In this document: positions 10,494-22,700 of the stretch, in pieces | How positions within the stretch are numbered: position 1 is the stretch's first letter | Layout: every line of letters starts with the position of its first letter | NCBI GenBank assembly: GCA_037783545.1 | Contig: JBBELK010000397.1 | Span: 372,001 to 436,000, forward strand | DNA from: Henricia sp. BOLD:AAB3569 | Taxonomy: Eukaryota; Echinodermata; Asteroidea; Spinulosida; Echinasteridae | Direction of reading: 5' to 3' | Length of the DNA stretch: 64,000 nucleotides | Notes under the pieces: model-generated | Databases searched by the model: none | What the model saw: the letters and a program-made list of their open reading frames with translations, nothing else | Told to the model about the DNA's origin: nothing | Made by a program: the position numbers and the translations under genes

Positions 10494-13166
10494 TATGTGC
10501 ATTCAGCAACTTCCATGCACATATGTATGGAGCTGCTAATAAGGCACAGAAATGCACTTATACTGGAGGAAGCTCGATCGGCTTTTTATGGGCGGATGAC
10601 TCTGCTAAACAAAGAGATCAAAACAGCACAATGTCAATATCACAGTTTTTTAAAAAGTAAAACAGAACTGAAACCTAAATGGCATAAAAGAGGAATATGA
10701 GTCAGCCACATACATGTATGAAATATTTTGTATTCAACACACAGTCTCAAATTCAAGGTCATTGTGAAATAAAATTGACACAATATTCAAACCGAAGGCA
10801 TTATTGTAATAATAAGCTGACAGCACCGTGTAAAACGTAAACAAGTCAAACAAGGGACAAAGACACATTTTTTGATTGAAGCGAGCCCAACCATGAGATT
10901 TGGGGACAAACATTTGGTTTCCAAAACTTTATCTGAAGCATATATTTGCCAATTATTGCCAAAAAAGATATTCTGAAGGAATTAATACTTATGGGAAATA
11001 TCTCTGAAGCATTTTTTTCCTACACATAGCTTGCATCAGTTTCGTGGGGCACTTTTTATTGTCCAAATCACCCGACCATGGATATATTTCATTACCTTTT
11101 ACGTTAGCTAGCTGCCCCCGCCCCCGCCCCCTGCCCTCTCCCCCCCCCTCCCCCCCCCCCAAAAAAAAACCATTGTGTTTAACCCTACCCTATAGTGACA
11201 ACCTCATCATACCTCAACCACATAGCCAACAACAGCAAGAACAGCCAACAATATTTTCATTGTACTATTTCAGTCCCTCAACATACTTTTGTATCCCTTG
11301 TACAGTAGTAGCACCCCTGACCCTGTAAGCTATTCAGTTTTCATAGTACTTGGAAGGTTGTCAAAGTTTTGTTAAAGGCACAGCAAATATACAAGGCCAA
11401 CACAAGTCATGCAGAAAATGTATGCAGAAAAAATGTAGGCAACAATTTTTTAATCAACTTGCCAAGTATGTCTATTCTGTCCAATGCTGAACAAAACTGA
11501 CTGGATTATGCTAAGGTGTACATTTTGCTATGTAATCACTGTTTATATCGTCTACAACTGTAAACTTTTGCCACATGCATTTTTATCACCAACTGGCCAT
11601 GGGTAAATTTAATTTATAGAACCACTTGGGGTAGTCAGGTTGGCTTTCAATGAACACTTTTCTTTGTTGGGTTACTATTCCTCAGGAATGTATTTTGGAA
11701 ACTCTTTGCAAACCCGAATACAAAATAAAGCTAGTATTTGTGTGATCATGGAGGAAGAAACACCATGGTGTGATTCATCATGGTGAAATTCTGAGAAGAA
11801 TTGCATGCGTCCTGCCAGTCCTAAGCATTTTAAGGGCCAGAGAACCGGATGAATCATTCAAGTGTGAAAATGCCAAAGAATTTTTTCCAGGAAAAGTTAC
11901 AAGCTGTTGACAAGTTTTGCATTCTGAATACAAAGCTGCAAGGTTGTGGACAAAACTGCTTGGGTGACTCCTACATTTTTGGAATCATTTCCGATTCCAT
12001 TGATCCATTTTCAAAACAAAAGTTAGCATTAAAATTAACAAATATCTCACCACCCTGGTCCAGAACAACAATCACAATCACTGGGTACTTTTTGATTCCT
12101 CCAAAAGTGGAATCGATTCTAATTGACTCTATGGACCTGTCCGCATTGGATTTTTGTTGGTCAAACTTACCGAGACGATGGGTACTTTTTCCATTTTTGA
12201 TTCAGTGCGAACAAATAGGACATTTTCCTCTCAGTAACTTTTCCCGAGTCCAGCGGTTACTTTTCCTGGCCAACTGCTTCCCAGGAAAATTGACCAGATA
12301 ACTTTTCCTGAGACAATACGTCCAATGCGGACACATCGAGTCAGTAAAAGTGCTCTGGAAGTGTAGTACTAGTAACGTCCAGGCAGTAAAGGTCATACTG
12401 CAAAGGGACACTGCACATGCTCTCTCACGGTCTCGGTAAATTTTTCCGTGTCCAGAAAGTCCAAATGTGGACAGCAGAAAAAGTTTAGCCATTTTTCATT
12501 TTACCATCGTCTCGGTAAAACCTGCCGAAAAACAAGTCCAATGCGGACACAGCTTATGAGAGAATCCTCCCAAGCCTACTGTACACAGCATATGGCACAA
12601 TGAGGCACTCAGGCCAGTAAACACTATGCACATTAGCTGACTAACTATATTCCCAGAAATGTCAGAAATGTCAATAAAGCCAGACAGTTTCCTTTGAGCG
12701 GAATAAGCCCCTGGTACTGCTTCCATTAAATTACCATTGTGTGGAATGCATAGACCACATATGATTGCAACCTGAACTATGAACCCAATACAAGTTCCTT
12801 CCTTTGTGAACACAATACTGTATCAATATTCAAAACACCACTCTCAGTTTTATTGCTGTGTGTGGATTGAAGTGTATTTATAGTGGCCTGTGCCTGTATT
12901 AAGTTGTAATAAAATATTGTATTGGGAGTTTAAAAATTGTTTTTATAAGTTCGTTACAGTTTTATAAGTTTGTTAACTAGAAGCATTAGAAACAAGAAAT
13001 AAAACACCACTGGAAGTATTGCCTCATAAATAATTGTGCCAAAAATTGCACTATGCCAAGTACGTTTTGTAACTTCAGCTGCTAGTACTACCGTATGCGC
13101 TACATAAACAAATAAAGCATGGGACAAATACATACTGGCAGCATGCAAGACTGCAGAAGAAGCCGT
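10494..13166. other. Intergenic, no gene seen
   Basis: Upstream of the ELF long-form start. It holds a C-rich tract at 11115-11160 (runs of CCCCCG and C9-C10, G-quadruplex potential on the minus strand) and an inverted-repeat remnant 12168-12519 with CCGAGACGATGG ends. The 150-codon reading frame at 11849 lies partly in that remnant and shows no family likeness. A non-coding ELF leader exon may lie here but cannot be placed. Confidence 0.5.
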
Positions 13167-13334
13167 CTAAAGCGGGCCTTCCACTGTGCGATTTTTGCCA
13201 CGAATTTCCTACGATTAGGTACGAATTGCTACGATAACCAGATACTGTCTATAGACTCTACACACAATCGTAGCAAATCGTAGCTAATCGTACCCAATTC
13301 GTGGTCAAAATCGCACAGTGGGAGGCCCGCTTAA
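13167..13334. repeat. MITE, AAGCGGGCCT family
   Basis: 168 bases bounded by TAAAGCGGGCCTTCCACTG and CAGTGGGAGGCCCGCTTA, with inner GTGCGATTTT/AAAATCGCAC and AATCGTAGCAA inverted words. A single copy in this window. Confidence 0.8.
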
Positions 13335-14332
13335 AAGTCAAATTCTGTAACTCAAATGAACCAGATACCGGTATTACTATTAAATTTTTCGTGTGCAAAG
13401 CATACAAGTACTGAAGTAGGCCCTACATCTTTCTGGTAATTTATGTCAAGACAATTAGAAGAAATATCTGTAATTTTTAATTATTTCCTAACTGTGAGTG
13501 CTGCTATGTTTAGATTTAAATGATAAAGTCTAACTTACCAGTTTATAAAAAATGTTGCATTTCTACATTCCATGCGGCTAAAGATCCTCTTAATGAAATT
13601 GATGATAAAATGACAATAGACGATGGAACATCCTCAAAAGAAAACTGTATTTTTGATAAACTTGATGATGTAGCCTAAACATCTGTGTGTACAAAATAAC
13701 CAAAGCTTATCGTGACTGTCCTTTTATAGCACATTTGATAGAACAATCCCAAAGCGTATGACCTCATAATCAGAACCGAATACTGTACATATCACAGCAC
13801 TGACAGTCCATGAGTCATCGTATGACTGACTGCACAGCACAGTGACTGTACAACAAGGATCACACTCAGACACATGTGGAGGCCTACTTATATGACACAC
13901 TGCAGAATGCAATGTGAATTCACTCCATCAATATTATCAATTTCCAGAACCTCAGTAATTTATCATAGTTGACCTTTGTGGTGTTTTGACATACAGTTTG
14001 TTTTACCAATCAACATATTAAATCACTTTCATTTTGATTTTTAATTAATGAACACGTCAGTGAGAATTCCTAAAAACATTGATTTTGTGCCGATTAGCCC
14101 GATTGAATTTATGTATTCACAAACTAGAAAGATATAAATTACACTGAACTACATGTAGGCTTCAATGATTAGTTTACCATCCATAGGAAACAAATATTAA
14201 TGGGAAGCTGTTTTGGGGCACAGTAGAAAAACAGCACATCCGGTTTAAATTCACAAGTCTACTAGGGCAATTTGTTTTGCTTAATAATTGAATAATTATT
14301 TCACAAGTTCACACACAGATTTGACGTTTGAC

Positions 14333-15314
14333 ACCGTGTTTACACTGGTCCCGAGCTCGGGATCAAGATTGACCCCCTGATAAGAATGTGTTGAGGTTAA
14401 CCGCAATGGTCTCGAGTGCTGCGTTTATATCTGTTGTTGATCCCGAGCGCGGAGCCAGAAGTTGCAGTCAAAGGTCAAGCTAACGCAGCAGAATTCCGAG
14501 ATGTTCCGTCCAGTTTAGCCATTATTTCTGCGCTGGCCCAAATGTCCAAAAACTTCGCCAGTTTGTCGTTGCTCCACGAGCGCCCGCGAACTTCGTTTGC
14601 CATCTTTTCACACGAAGACAACTCGACTCGACTCGGCTACTTCGTCTTCGTCAACTTCTCTTCACGACGAAATAATGTCAACTTATGCTATGTCGGAAAT
14701 CGTTGAATGACACTCCGAAATCCTTGATATAACAACTAAAAACTAAGCTGTATGATAATGACAAAGTGTCGCTAGATTGTTGCAGAAAGTAGAGAAGTTG
14801 CAGAAAGTAGAGGAAATACAGAAACACTTTTTCTCAACGTGTGAAGTTTGTATCGGACACGCAAAAGAGATTGCTGAATGCAGGATACCAATTACGTTTG
14901 TAGTACGTTGTGTTTTCGTAACGGACACCAGCGAGATTCTCAGCGTTGCATCATGAGTCGCGTCGGGGTATCATGCATTTTGTCATGGCATATATGCCTG
15001 CACACAATGCATGGAACCAGTGGTACCTGTGTGCGTGTATATACATGTACTACGTGTACATAATACGAGCGCGGGCTCCCCTGGAATTTTCGCGCGCTTT
15101 AGCCCGCAACAGGATGTGGGGAAGATTTATTGCCCAGCTAACCGCAAACTGATCCCGAGCTCGGGATCGAACCCTCCGCCATCGCGAGACCAAAATCTCG
15201 GGGTCTGATCCGGGGCCAGTTTGGTTCCGGGAGCGTTTACACCTATTTGTGATCCGGGGCTGATCCCGAGCTTGGTGTTCGATCCCGAGCTCGGGATCAA
15301 GTGTAAACAGGGTC
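14333..15314. repeat. ~980-base TIR element with CCCGAGCTCGGG words
   Basis: Left end CCGTGTTTACACTGGTCCCG and right end CGGGATCAAGTGTAAACAGG are inverted. The palindrome CCCGAGCTCGGGATC occurs near both ends and several times inside. No transposase frame is visible, so it is non-autonomous. Confidence 0.75.
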
Positions 15315-15844
15315 TATAACATCATTATGACAGATCATCAACAGCATAGTTTTAAAGAGAACCAAACCCCACAATGCGAAATTGTGTTATTTCATAAAAT
15401 AGCAAAAGACATGTACACCTGAAACTGAAAACAAACATGAAACCATTCTCTCCATATGGATGTCAGTGGGCAAAGAGAAAAACAATCAAACATGTAATTG
15501 CAAAAAGTAAAAATAGAAATTGCTTCATCAAATATAATTAATTTAAAATGAGCAAATGGTCAGTGCTCCACCAATGAATAGCTGCCATCTTGTACAGCTT
15601 TCGACATTTAAATTGGTCAACAATGAAACTTGTAAGCACAAATGTGCAACCATGCATGTCCTCAAGGAATAAAGAAACCGCCCCACAAGATGGCAGCAAT
15701 TTGATTTGGTTTATTAAGCCCCATGTACCTATTAATATATTTGTGCATCTATAAGCATTGAAATTCATATGATGTTGTGGGAAACAAAAAAATAAAATAA
15801 TTAAATAAAAATAAATATATGTTGGTGTCATCCTGAAATGCCAA

Positions 15845-16160
15845 TCATCTTGTTGTGTCTTGTCTCATTTGGTCGTCTCGCATCAATTGTCTCATCTTCT
15901 CATCTTAATTTGTCCCATTGTCTTAATTTTGTGTTATCTTGTCACCGTCATTGTTTGTCTTGTTCTTTTGTCATCTCGCTTTTTTATCTTTGGCCTAGCA
16001 CCCTATTCTTTTGTTTCATCTTGTCATCTCCTTATGTTATCTTTTCCCGTCTTATCTCATTGTCCCGTCTCGTCTTGTCATTTCATCTTGATGTCTTGTG
16101 TCATCTCATGAGTTTCTCATCTCCTTTGCCTCATCTTTGTTTTCTGTTTTCATCTTTGTT
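15845..16160. repeat. Pyrimidine-rich degenerate minisatellite
   Basis: Loose repetition of TCTTGTCATCTC/TCTCATCTTGTC on the plus strand. The Ser/Leu/Cys-rich open frames here are produced by this simple composition, not by selection. Confidence 0.75.
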
Positions 16161-16316
16161 TTGAATTAAAATGTTCTGTTCTTATTTTTAGAAAATGTAA
16201 AAAAAAAAATTTTTTACATTTTTCCTGAATTGTACTTTCACAACAACTTGAACAAGAATTTAAACTGAGCAAATTTGTGAAGAAAATTAATGTAAAACCT
16301 AAGGATTTTTTTCAGT

Positions 16317-16458
16317 ATAGACCTTATGCACGGCGGCCACGATAGAGGGCAGTCACATTGTCACGTGTCATGCACGAGTAGGCACTTTGTGGGTCTACTG
16401 TCACACATTTGAATATGAAAACCTGCGCTCTGTCATGGCCGCCATGCATATGGTCTAT
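16317..16458. repeat. MITE, TAGACC...GCGGCC family, copy 1
   Basis: ATAGACCTTATGCACGGCGG and its inverse near 16458 bound 142 bases. The same ends occur at 37049-37135 and around the composite at 38150-39363. Confidence 0.75.
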
Positions 16459-17236
16459 TTATTTCTCATATAAATTTAAGCAATGTTTAGTTTGGATTCC
16501 TTACATAGTTCTGACTAACCTGGCAAAATACACTATTTACATGTTGTTAACTATGGCTATATCATATGCTCAACTGAATCGGTCTGCGTATGGTACAACA
16601 TATCACGTCATTAATTAAATGACACACCCATCCAGCAGTACCATACCATTTGGCTAACACACAACTTCCTAACTCGTCCACACATCCCATTATTTTACAT
16701 TTAGAAACTTCCTTTCATTCCCCCATGTTCTTACCTTGTCCAACAAACTGTCAACGGAGAATTGTCAATATCCAACAACCAGACAGCTCAAGAAGAACAG
16801 TGTTTGCCTGAAATTTGCTTGACGTTCCAACAGAAACCAGCCCATCGCCCACTAAAAAGTTGACGCACAGTCACAACACCCATACCATAAATTTCGTGAC
16901 CCTATTAAAAGTACCTCCCACATACGTCACCGCAGCACACATACACAGCCTTGCTACCTGTTCAATGTTTATGGAGCCTATTACATATGCAAATTCCTTT
17001 TGTCCTATCTTGCTTCTCATTGGCTCATTTCTCAATTGGTTTCTCCATATATGGAAATATCTTACGATTGAATGTTCAAAGCTGATATTCGAAATGAAGA
17101 AAGAAATAATGTTTTAAGCGATACTTTAAATAATATTTTAGCTGCTTTTTCTCAATAGCTAACATTATTAGCGATATCGACAAGTACGACAAATTATTCT
17201 TTATATTGTGTAAAGTCACTATTGCCGTCAGCCAAC

Positions 17237-17308
17237 GGCCCCATGGTGTAACGGTTAGCACTCGAGACTCTGAATCTCGCGATCCGAGTTCAAATCTCGG
17301 TGGGACCT
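17237..17308 (+). tRNA. tRNA-Gln (anticodon CTG)
   Basis: The 72 bases match animal tRNA-Gln: box A TGGTGTAACGGTTAGCA, anticodon stem CGAGA/TCTCG around the loop CTCTGAA, T arm CCGAG-TTCAAAT-CTCGG and box B GAGTTCAAATCT. A run of eight or more T follows within four bases, a Pol III terminator. The acceptor stem is GGCCCCA over TGGGACC, giving one C-A mismatch at pair 3-70 where a T-A pair is usual. The tRNA delivers glutamine at CAG codons. It may be functional or slightly decayed. Confidence 0.85.
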
Positions 17309-19499
17309 CATTTTTTTTAAATCTTTTTTTTTTACCAACAGATTAGTTATGAGAAAATGTTTATTCAACTGCAATTAATTCTTTCAAAGTCAGTTTTCTT
17401 TAATAAAGATTTTCCATTCGAAATTAAAATTAGCAACATTAGCCCAGTATTGCATAAAAAAGCCCAATTTTACTTGTAAAAATTGCTAAAGACAAGCAAA
17501 TTTAACCTAATAATTTTTTTTATGAAATTTCTTAGCAGTCGAAACCAATTAAATGTTTTGCGTATTTGCTGCACATAAAAGAATGCTGTGTTTGATCATG
17601 GAGGAAGAAACACATGTGTTTCTTCCTCCATGGTTTGATCATGAGCTCCATGGTTTGATGTCAAATTTGCTTTGCTTTCGCAATTTGCAAAAATAAATAA
17701 ATCGTATTTTTGTATTGTCATTTAATATCATTTGTCTGGCACAGACATTGATTGCCATTATATATGGATATACCATCACTAATCTAGTTTGACTGTTAAG
17801 AAATAATTGACTGGAAAGAAATAATTAAGCATCACCCGCCTCCCATCAAGCCCCGCCCCGTTTCAGACGCACCGGCTAGAGGGCGCTACAACGCTTCAAC
17901 GGTCGATTTTTTTTCCCCGCTGCACAAAAAACCAAAAACATGACCGATGGAGCGTTCTGCCGCCCTCAGGCGGTAAATTTAGCTAGCATATGCAAGGACT
18001 TGATGATCAAGCAAGAACTTTACAACCTCCAATTTCCTTGGTTTTAGAAAAAAATAGTAATGCTGAACTTCTCACTTGTTACTTTTGTGACCAGTGGCAG
18101 GTCACTGCACTAAACTAGGTTTTCCCGCTGGCTAAAGGCAGTGATTTTTTTTGAGTGGTGTGTTGAGTGATGGGCTTTTTTTTACCATGTTTACTGAACA
18201 TGCTCATGATGCTGAATATTGCTTCTGATCATGTATATCATATCACTATCAGGCTGCGCTGTACATGTAAACCTTTGCTATTTTGCCCTTGCCCATATGC
18301 CACTGTTACTTTTTATTTTGATGCTTGCTGATGTGTTGTTCAGAACTGTAACGTCTCAATCTAGTATAACTATTGACCCCTTTCGAACACGTGCGAATAT
18401 GCCATTTTGGGAGTCAAATAATGCTGAATCAATGTGGAAGCGATAGACCCTATTGCTGATCGATCGCGATACGTAAATAGCGCAGAGCATTATGGGTAGA
18501 CAAAGGGAGCAACAGCATACCGTACTGTGGCGTACGCGCGCGATATGCTCCCTTTCTTTACCCAGCATGCATCAGCACAACCGATCAACAATAGGGTTTA
18601 TGTGCGTGCGCGTTGTGTGTGTCTCTGGTGGGCGCAACGCGGTTTAGTTCACCAATGGGAGCCGCAGCATAGCGCGTTACGCGCGCTATGGACACACACA
18701 ACGCGCACACACATTGCTTCCACAAAGGCGCGGCATTGTTTTACTCCCAAAATGACGTCATTGGCACGAGCTCAATAAGCATCTGTGTTCATTGTAGGCC
18801 AATGTTTCATTTTCTCAAAATATGTGACCACGTTTTTCTTCGTTACGTTTTAGCTGTGTTAATTACGCCGGAATACGCCCCAACTTAAACTATTCCAAAA
18901 AAAGGTTCCAAATTATTCATTGTTGAGGCTTTCCCAACCTTAAGTTAGAGCTGGCCTAACTTTTTTTGCTTGGGAGTTGGGTAACTGTTGGGTAAGCCTC
19001 AACAATAGTGAGGTTTCGGTGTGCACGGTTAGTGATTACGACTACGATTAGCCAAACCTCAAAATCGTTACCTTTCGCTGTCCGTTTTTCACTAAGGTGT
19101 AGAGGCATTGCTATCGGTGTAAACAACAAAACAACACTTGGAATATTTGTGTAAACGCACAAATCAATGACGTAAATTCACTAATAGTCGTCGTTTTGCC
19201 TAACCGTATGCGACCGAAACCTTCCTAATAAAAGTTGAGTACTACTAATCAAGTGTAGTGTCGCGGATCGCGGGCTAGTAAAAATTGAGGACGACTAGTG
19301 AAACACTGATCTGACCTGTGTGGCCTACCAACAAATTCAAGTAAATTTTGACCCCTGCAACAACCATTTCATAAAATAAAATTAACTTATACGATCAGAA
19401 GCAACTTAAGTTTCTAAAAAAATGTCAAATCTAAAATGTGAGATAATGTGCAATGAATGTTAAAGTACCGACCATCTTTATAATTTCATTTCTCAACAG
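17309..19499. other. Region upstream of SLC25A15: repeats and candidate promoter
   Basis: 17589-17640 is a small foldback (GGAGGAAGAAACAC/GTGTTTCTTCCTCC). 17830-17990 holds CCCCGCCCC and GC-richer sequence that could be the SLC25A15 promoter and leader exon, which is an inference. 18444-18600 is a TIR element (TAGACCCTATTG/CAATAGGGTTTA) inside longer inverted arms with ACACACAACGCGCAC. No protein-coding exon was seen. Confidence 0.45.
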
Positions 19500-19556
19500 G
19501 TTTTAGCTTGAGAAATAGTACAGGACAAGTGAAAAGATAGAAACCGAAACTTCAAC

Positions 19557-19710
19557 ATGGAGAGGAGTCTACAGTCCAAGGACGTGATACACAAAGACAT
19601 GCAGCATGAAGAGATCCCAGTCACTAGTGATAACCTCCGTCCAGCCACTTCCAGTTCCAACCTAGCAGCAAGTTATCAGGCTACTGTAGACTTGGTAGCT
19701 GGTGCTCTAG
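19557..19710 (+). CDS. SLC25A15: SLC25A15 coding exon 1
   Basis: Acceptor TTTCTCAACAG ends at 19499, so 19500-19556 is 5' UTR. The ATG opens the polar N-terminal extension and the beginning of helix 1 (TVDLVAGAL). Donor GTGAG, phase 1. Confidence 0.88.
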
Positions 19711-22700
19711 GTGAGAAAATATGGGGGGAAAATCTGTTCACTGGTCATCACTTATTCTCCATAATATGACTCGCTAACCACAAAAAAGTGTAAATTAGGA
19801 GTGAGAAACTTTCAACACTTTCCTTCATTGAAAATACTTAAACTTTCTCTGCCATGGGTATTTTTTCCTTATACATTGAACAAAGATTTGAATGAAATTA
19901 CCTCCTGGAATCAACAGATCATCCAATTTTAAGATGTACTTCCCACTTGCACTTTTGTCGCAAATGTTGCATTTCTGAGATAAATAAATGATAAAATTAC
20001 TGCATAAAGTAATGCACAAAATTACGGCGCGAGCGGTCCGTGCGTAAGCGCGACAACAGGGGGCGCTGCGCGCGCGCGGGAATAGTTATCTTGTGCACTA
20101 ACTGAATGCAATTTTTGAAGGAGAAAATGTGATTTTTATACAGAAAAGCAACATTTGCGACAAATGTACAAGTGGGAAGTATATCTTAAAATTAGATTAT
20201 CTGTTGATTCCAAGAGGTAATTTTCTTAAAATCTTTGTTCAATGTATACGGAAAAAATACCCTGCCATGTTCCATAGACTCTGCACCTGGCATCTTGGTG
20301 GCGACAAGTGAACGGAATTTATGCAGTTATTAGTGTGTACAAGCCTCCTGAAATTTAAGAGGAAAGGGCATACTGGCCAAGTTGGCCTCAGAAAGTGTAT
20401 ATCTTGAAGGGGCATCAGGGCCAACGCAGCAGGGCATGAGGCCGGCTATTGGCCTTAGTGGTCCGGTTAATGTCAAGGCCCATTTTTTAAAAACCAATTT
20501 CTGTCGTTTATCATATTTCTGACAGGTGGTGTAGCATGTGTGCTAGTCGGTCAACCATTTGACACAGTCAAGGTTAAACTTCAGACATACCCAGATTTGT
20601 ATCCCAGTGCAATAAACTGCTGCCGACGTATCGTAAAAAATGAGGGCGTTCCAGGGTTGTTTCGCGGTACGTTACCAGCGATGGCCGCCAACGTCGGTGA
20701 AACGTCGGTCTTGTTTCTGTGCTATGGACTGTGTCAGAAGTTTATTTGTCACGTTTCAGGGACGGACAAGATACAGAATTTATCGACGTTACAAAACGCG
20801 TCATCAGGTTTTGTCGCCGGCTTCTTTTCATCTTTAGTGCTTTGTCCGACGGAGCTTGTAAAATGTCGATTACAAGCAATGACCGAGGTTATGGCTACTT
20901 CCAAGACACAAACACACAGGGTGTAAGTAGATATTATAATTCACACTTGCACTTATAACTTTTACCGACAGTTGAGTGAAAACAGCTGGATGTGAAAGTA
21001 ATATGGCTTTAAAAGGCCCTGTAGATGATCTGTTTTTGAGCGATTCTGCGAATAAAACCATTATAAATCAAAAGAAAGACATCAACAAACTCATCCAAAG
21101 AAATTTCAGCTTTGTCAAATGTACCACGTTTAAAAAAAATTGAAATCCATATGCGTTTTCCTGGTCTTGGCGGGGTGTTTCAAATATTCATTCTCCTGAG
21201 TTGATCGGGTACTATGTGGCTTGCGTCATGCACTCAGTGGCGCACATTATATACTGCCTGTGATCCATAAAAATGCGTCGGAACACGCACACGCAGTACA
21301 CAGCACCCATGCATTTTGGACCGCGTAGATGCGAACCAAAAATAAAGTAAATCGTTTGCAAACGATCTAAATAATTTCATCTTTACGGATTATTTTCTGG
21401 TAAAATTATATAATTTTGAGCGGAAACCTTTCATTGGGTAGTTGCTATTAATTCAATCTTTACTTTCAGAACTTTTCCCCTGTAAACTCGTCGATTACTT
21501 TTTGGGGTCATTGCAAATGATACACTGGGCCTTTAAAGATAGTTTACAGAATTGGGAAACTTTTACTGTTATCTCAATGTGTGATTGAGGATGTTGTGCT
21601 ATAAAAACCAACCTGTGTATATGTCGGCTCAGTACCTCATCCACGTTCCGAGAAAACAATGAAAAACTGTGTCCATGTCTTCAAGAAATTGTGCAATGCC
21701 ACTGTCCTATTTGGGATTGTTCCGTGGCTATACGCAGAAAAAGGAGCCACGGTACCACAGTAGTTGAGACCTAGTTTTGTTCATATGGGGGCGCCCTTTT
21801 AAAAAAAAGTGTGTGTGCATTATATGCATTTATATCAATTCTTTTATATCAATTCAATTATAGTTTTCTTAAAGATACCATCTCGGAAGGAATCATTTCG
21901 TTAGAGAGTTGCTTTCACTTCTATCTTCCATTTGAGTAAGGTTTTCCCTGTCAACTAAGATTCAGTAATATTTTGGGTAATACATGTACATAGTTCCGAG
22001 ATTGCCCAATTAACCCCGCCCCCTTGGATATTGTTGCTATGCCTCACACGCTATCGTCAAAATGTCCACACACACTGCACAAACCAATGGGACTTTCAAC
22101 GGAAACCACAGATTCATTGGAGAAACCTAAAAGGTATTCATGTTTCAGGGTCGACAGTTATCGTAGCACGCACTTAGTAAAAGGCCAGTGATACAGAGAT
22201 GTCATATATTCATAACCATTCGCTTTCTTACCTTTGAACAGCGAATTGCCCGGCCTTGAAACCAAAAATTCACCTGGAACACCGCATACAACGTATCGGC
22301 AGAAAATTGCGTGATGTTGGTTTGTGAGGCAATGCACTTTGACCTCTGTGGGCGCTGTCTGCTAGCTCTGTTGTGATTGGTCGGCGGGTTCGGTTGATTG
22401 ACAGGTCGGAACTATGCATTGCCTATCTCGTAACTTTAACTTTCTCTTTTCAGAGGACCTTGGCAAATTACTAAGGACATCATCAGGAAGGATGGAATTC
22501 GAGGTCTTTTCCAGGGTCTGACCAGCACCTGGGTGCGGGAAATGCCGGGGTATTTTGTCTTCTTTGGTGCTTATGAACTGTCCAGGATTGTTTTAACGCC
22601 ACCGGGAAAAAGCAAAGATGACCTCAGTAGGTGTCAAAAATAAGAAAATTATGTAATGTGCCAAAATAGAGTATATAAGAAAATGCTTGTAAATACTTTT

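Noticed and set aside
11849-12301. 150-residue open frame on the plus strand
   Set aside because: Overlaps an inverted-repeat remnant, has no recognisable domain, and no splice or promoter support.
15838-16164. Two overlapping 83-108-residue frames rich in Leu, Ser and Cys resembling membrane proteins
   Set aside because: Hydrophobicity arises from a TCTTGTCATC-type pyrimidine repeat; no conserved features.
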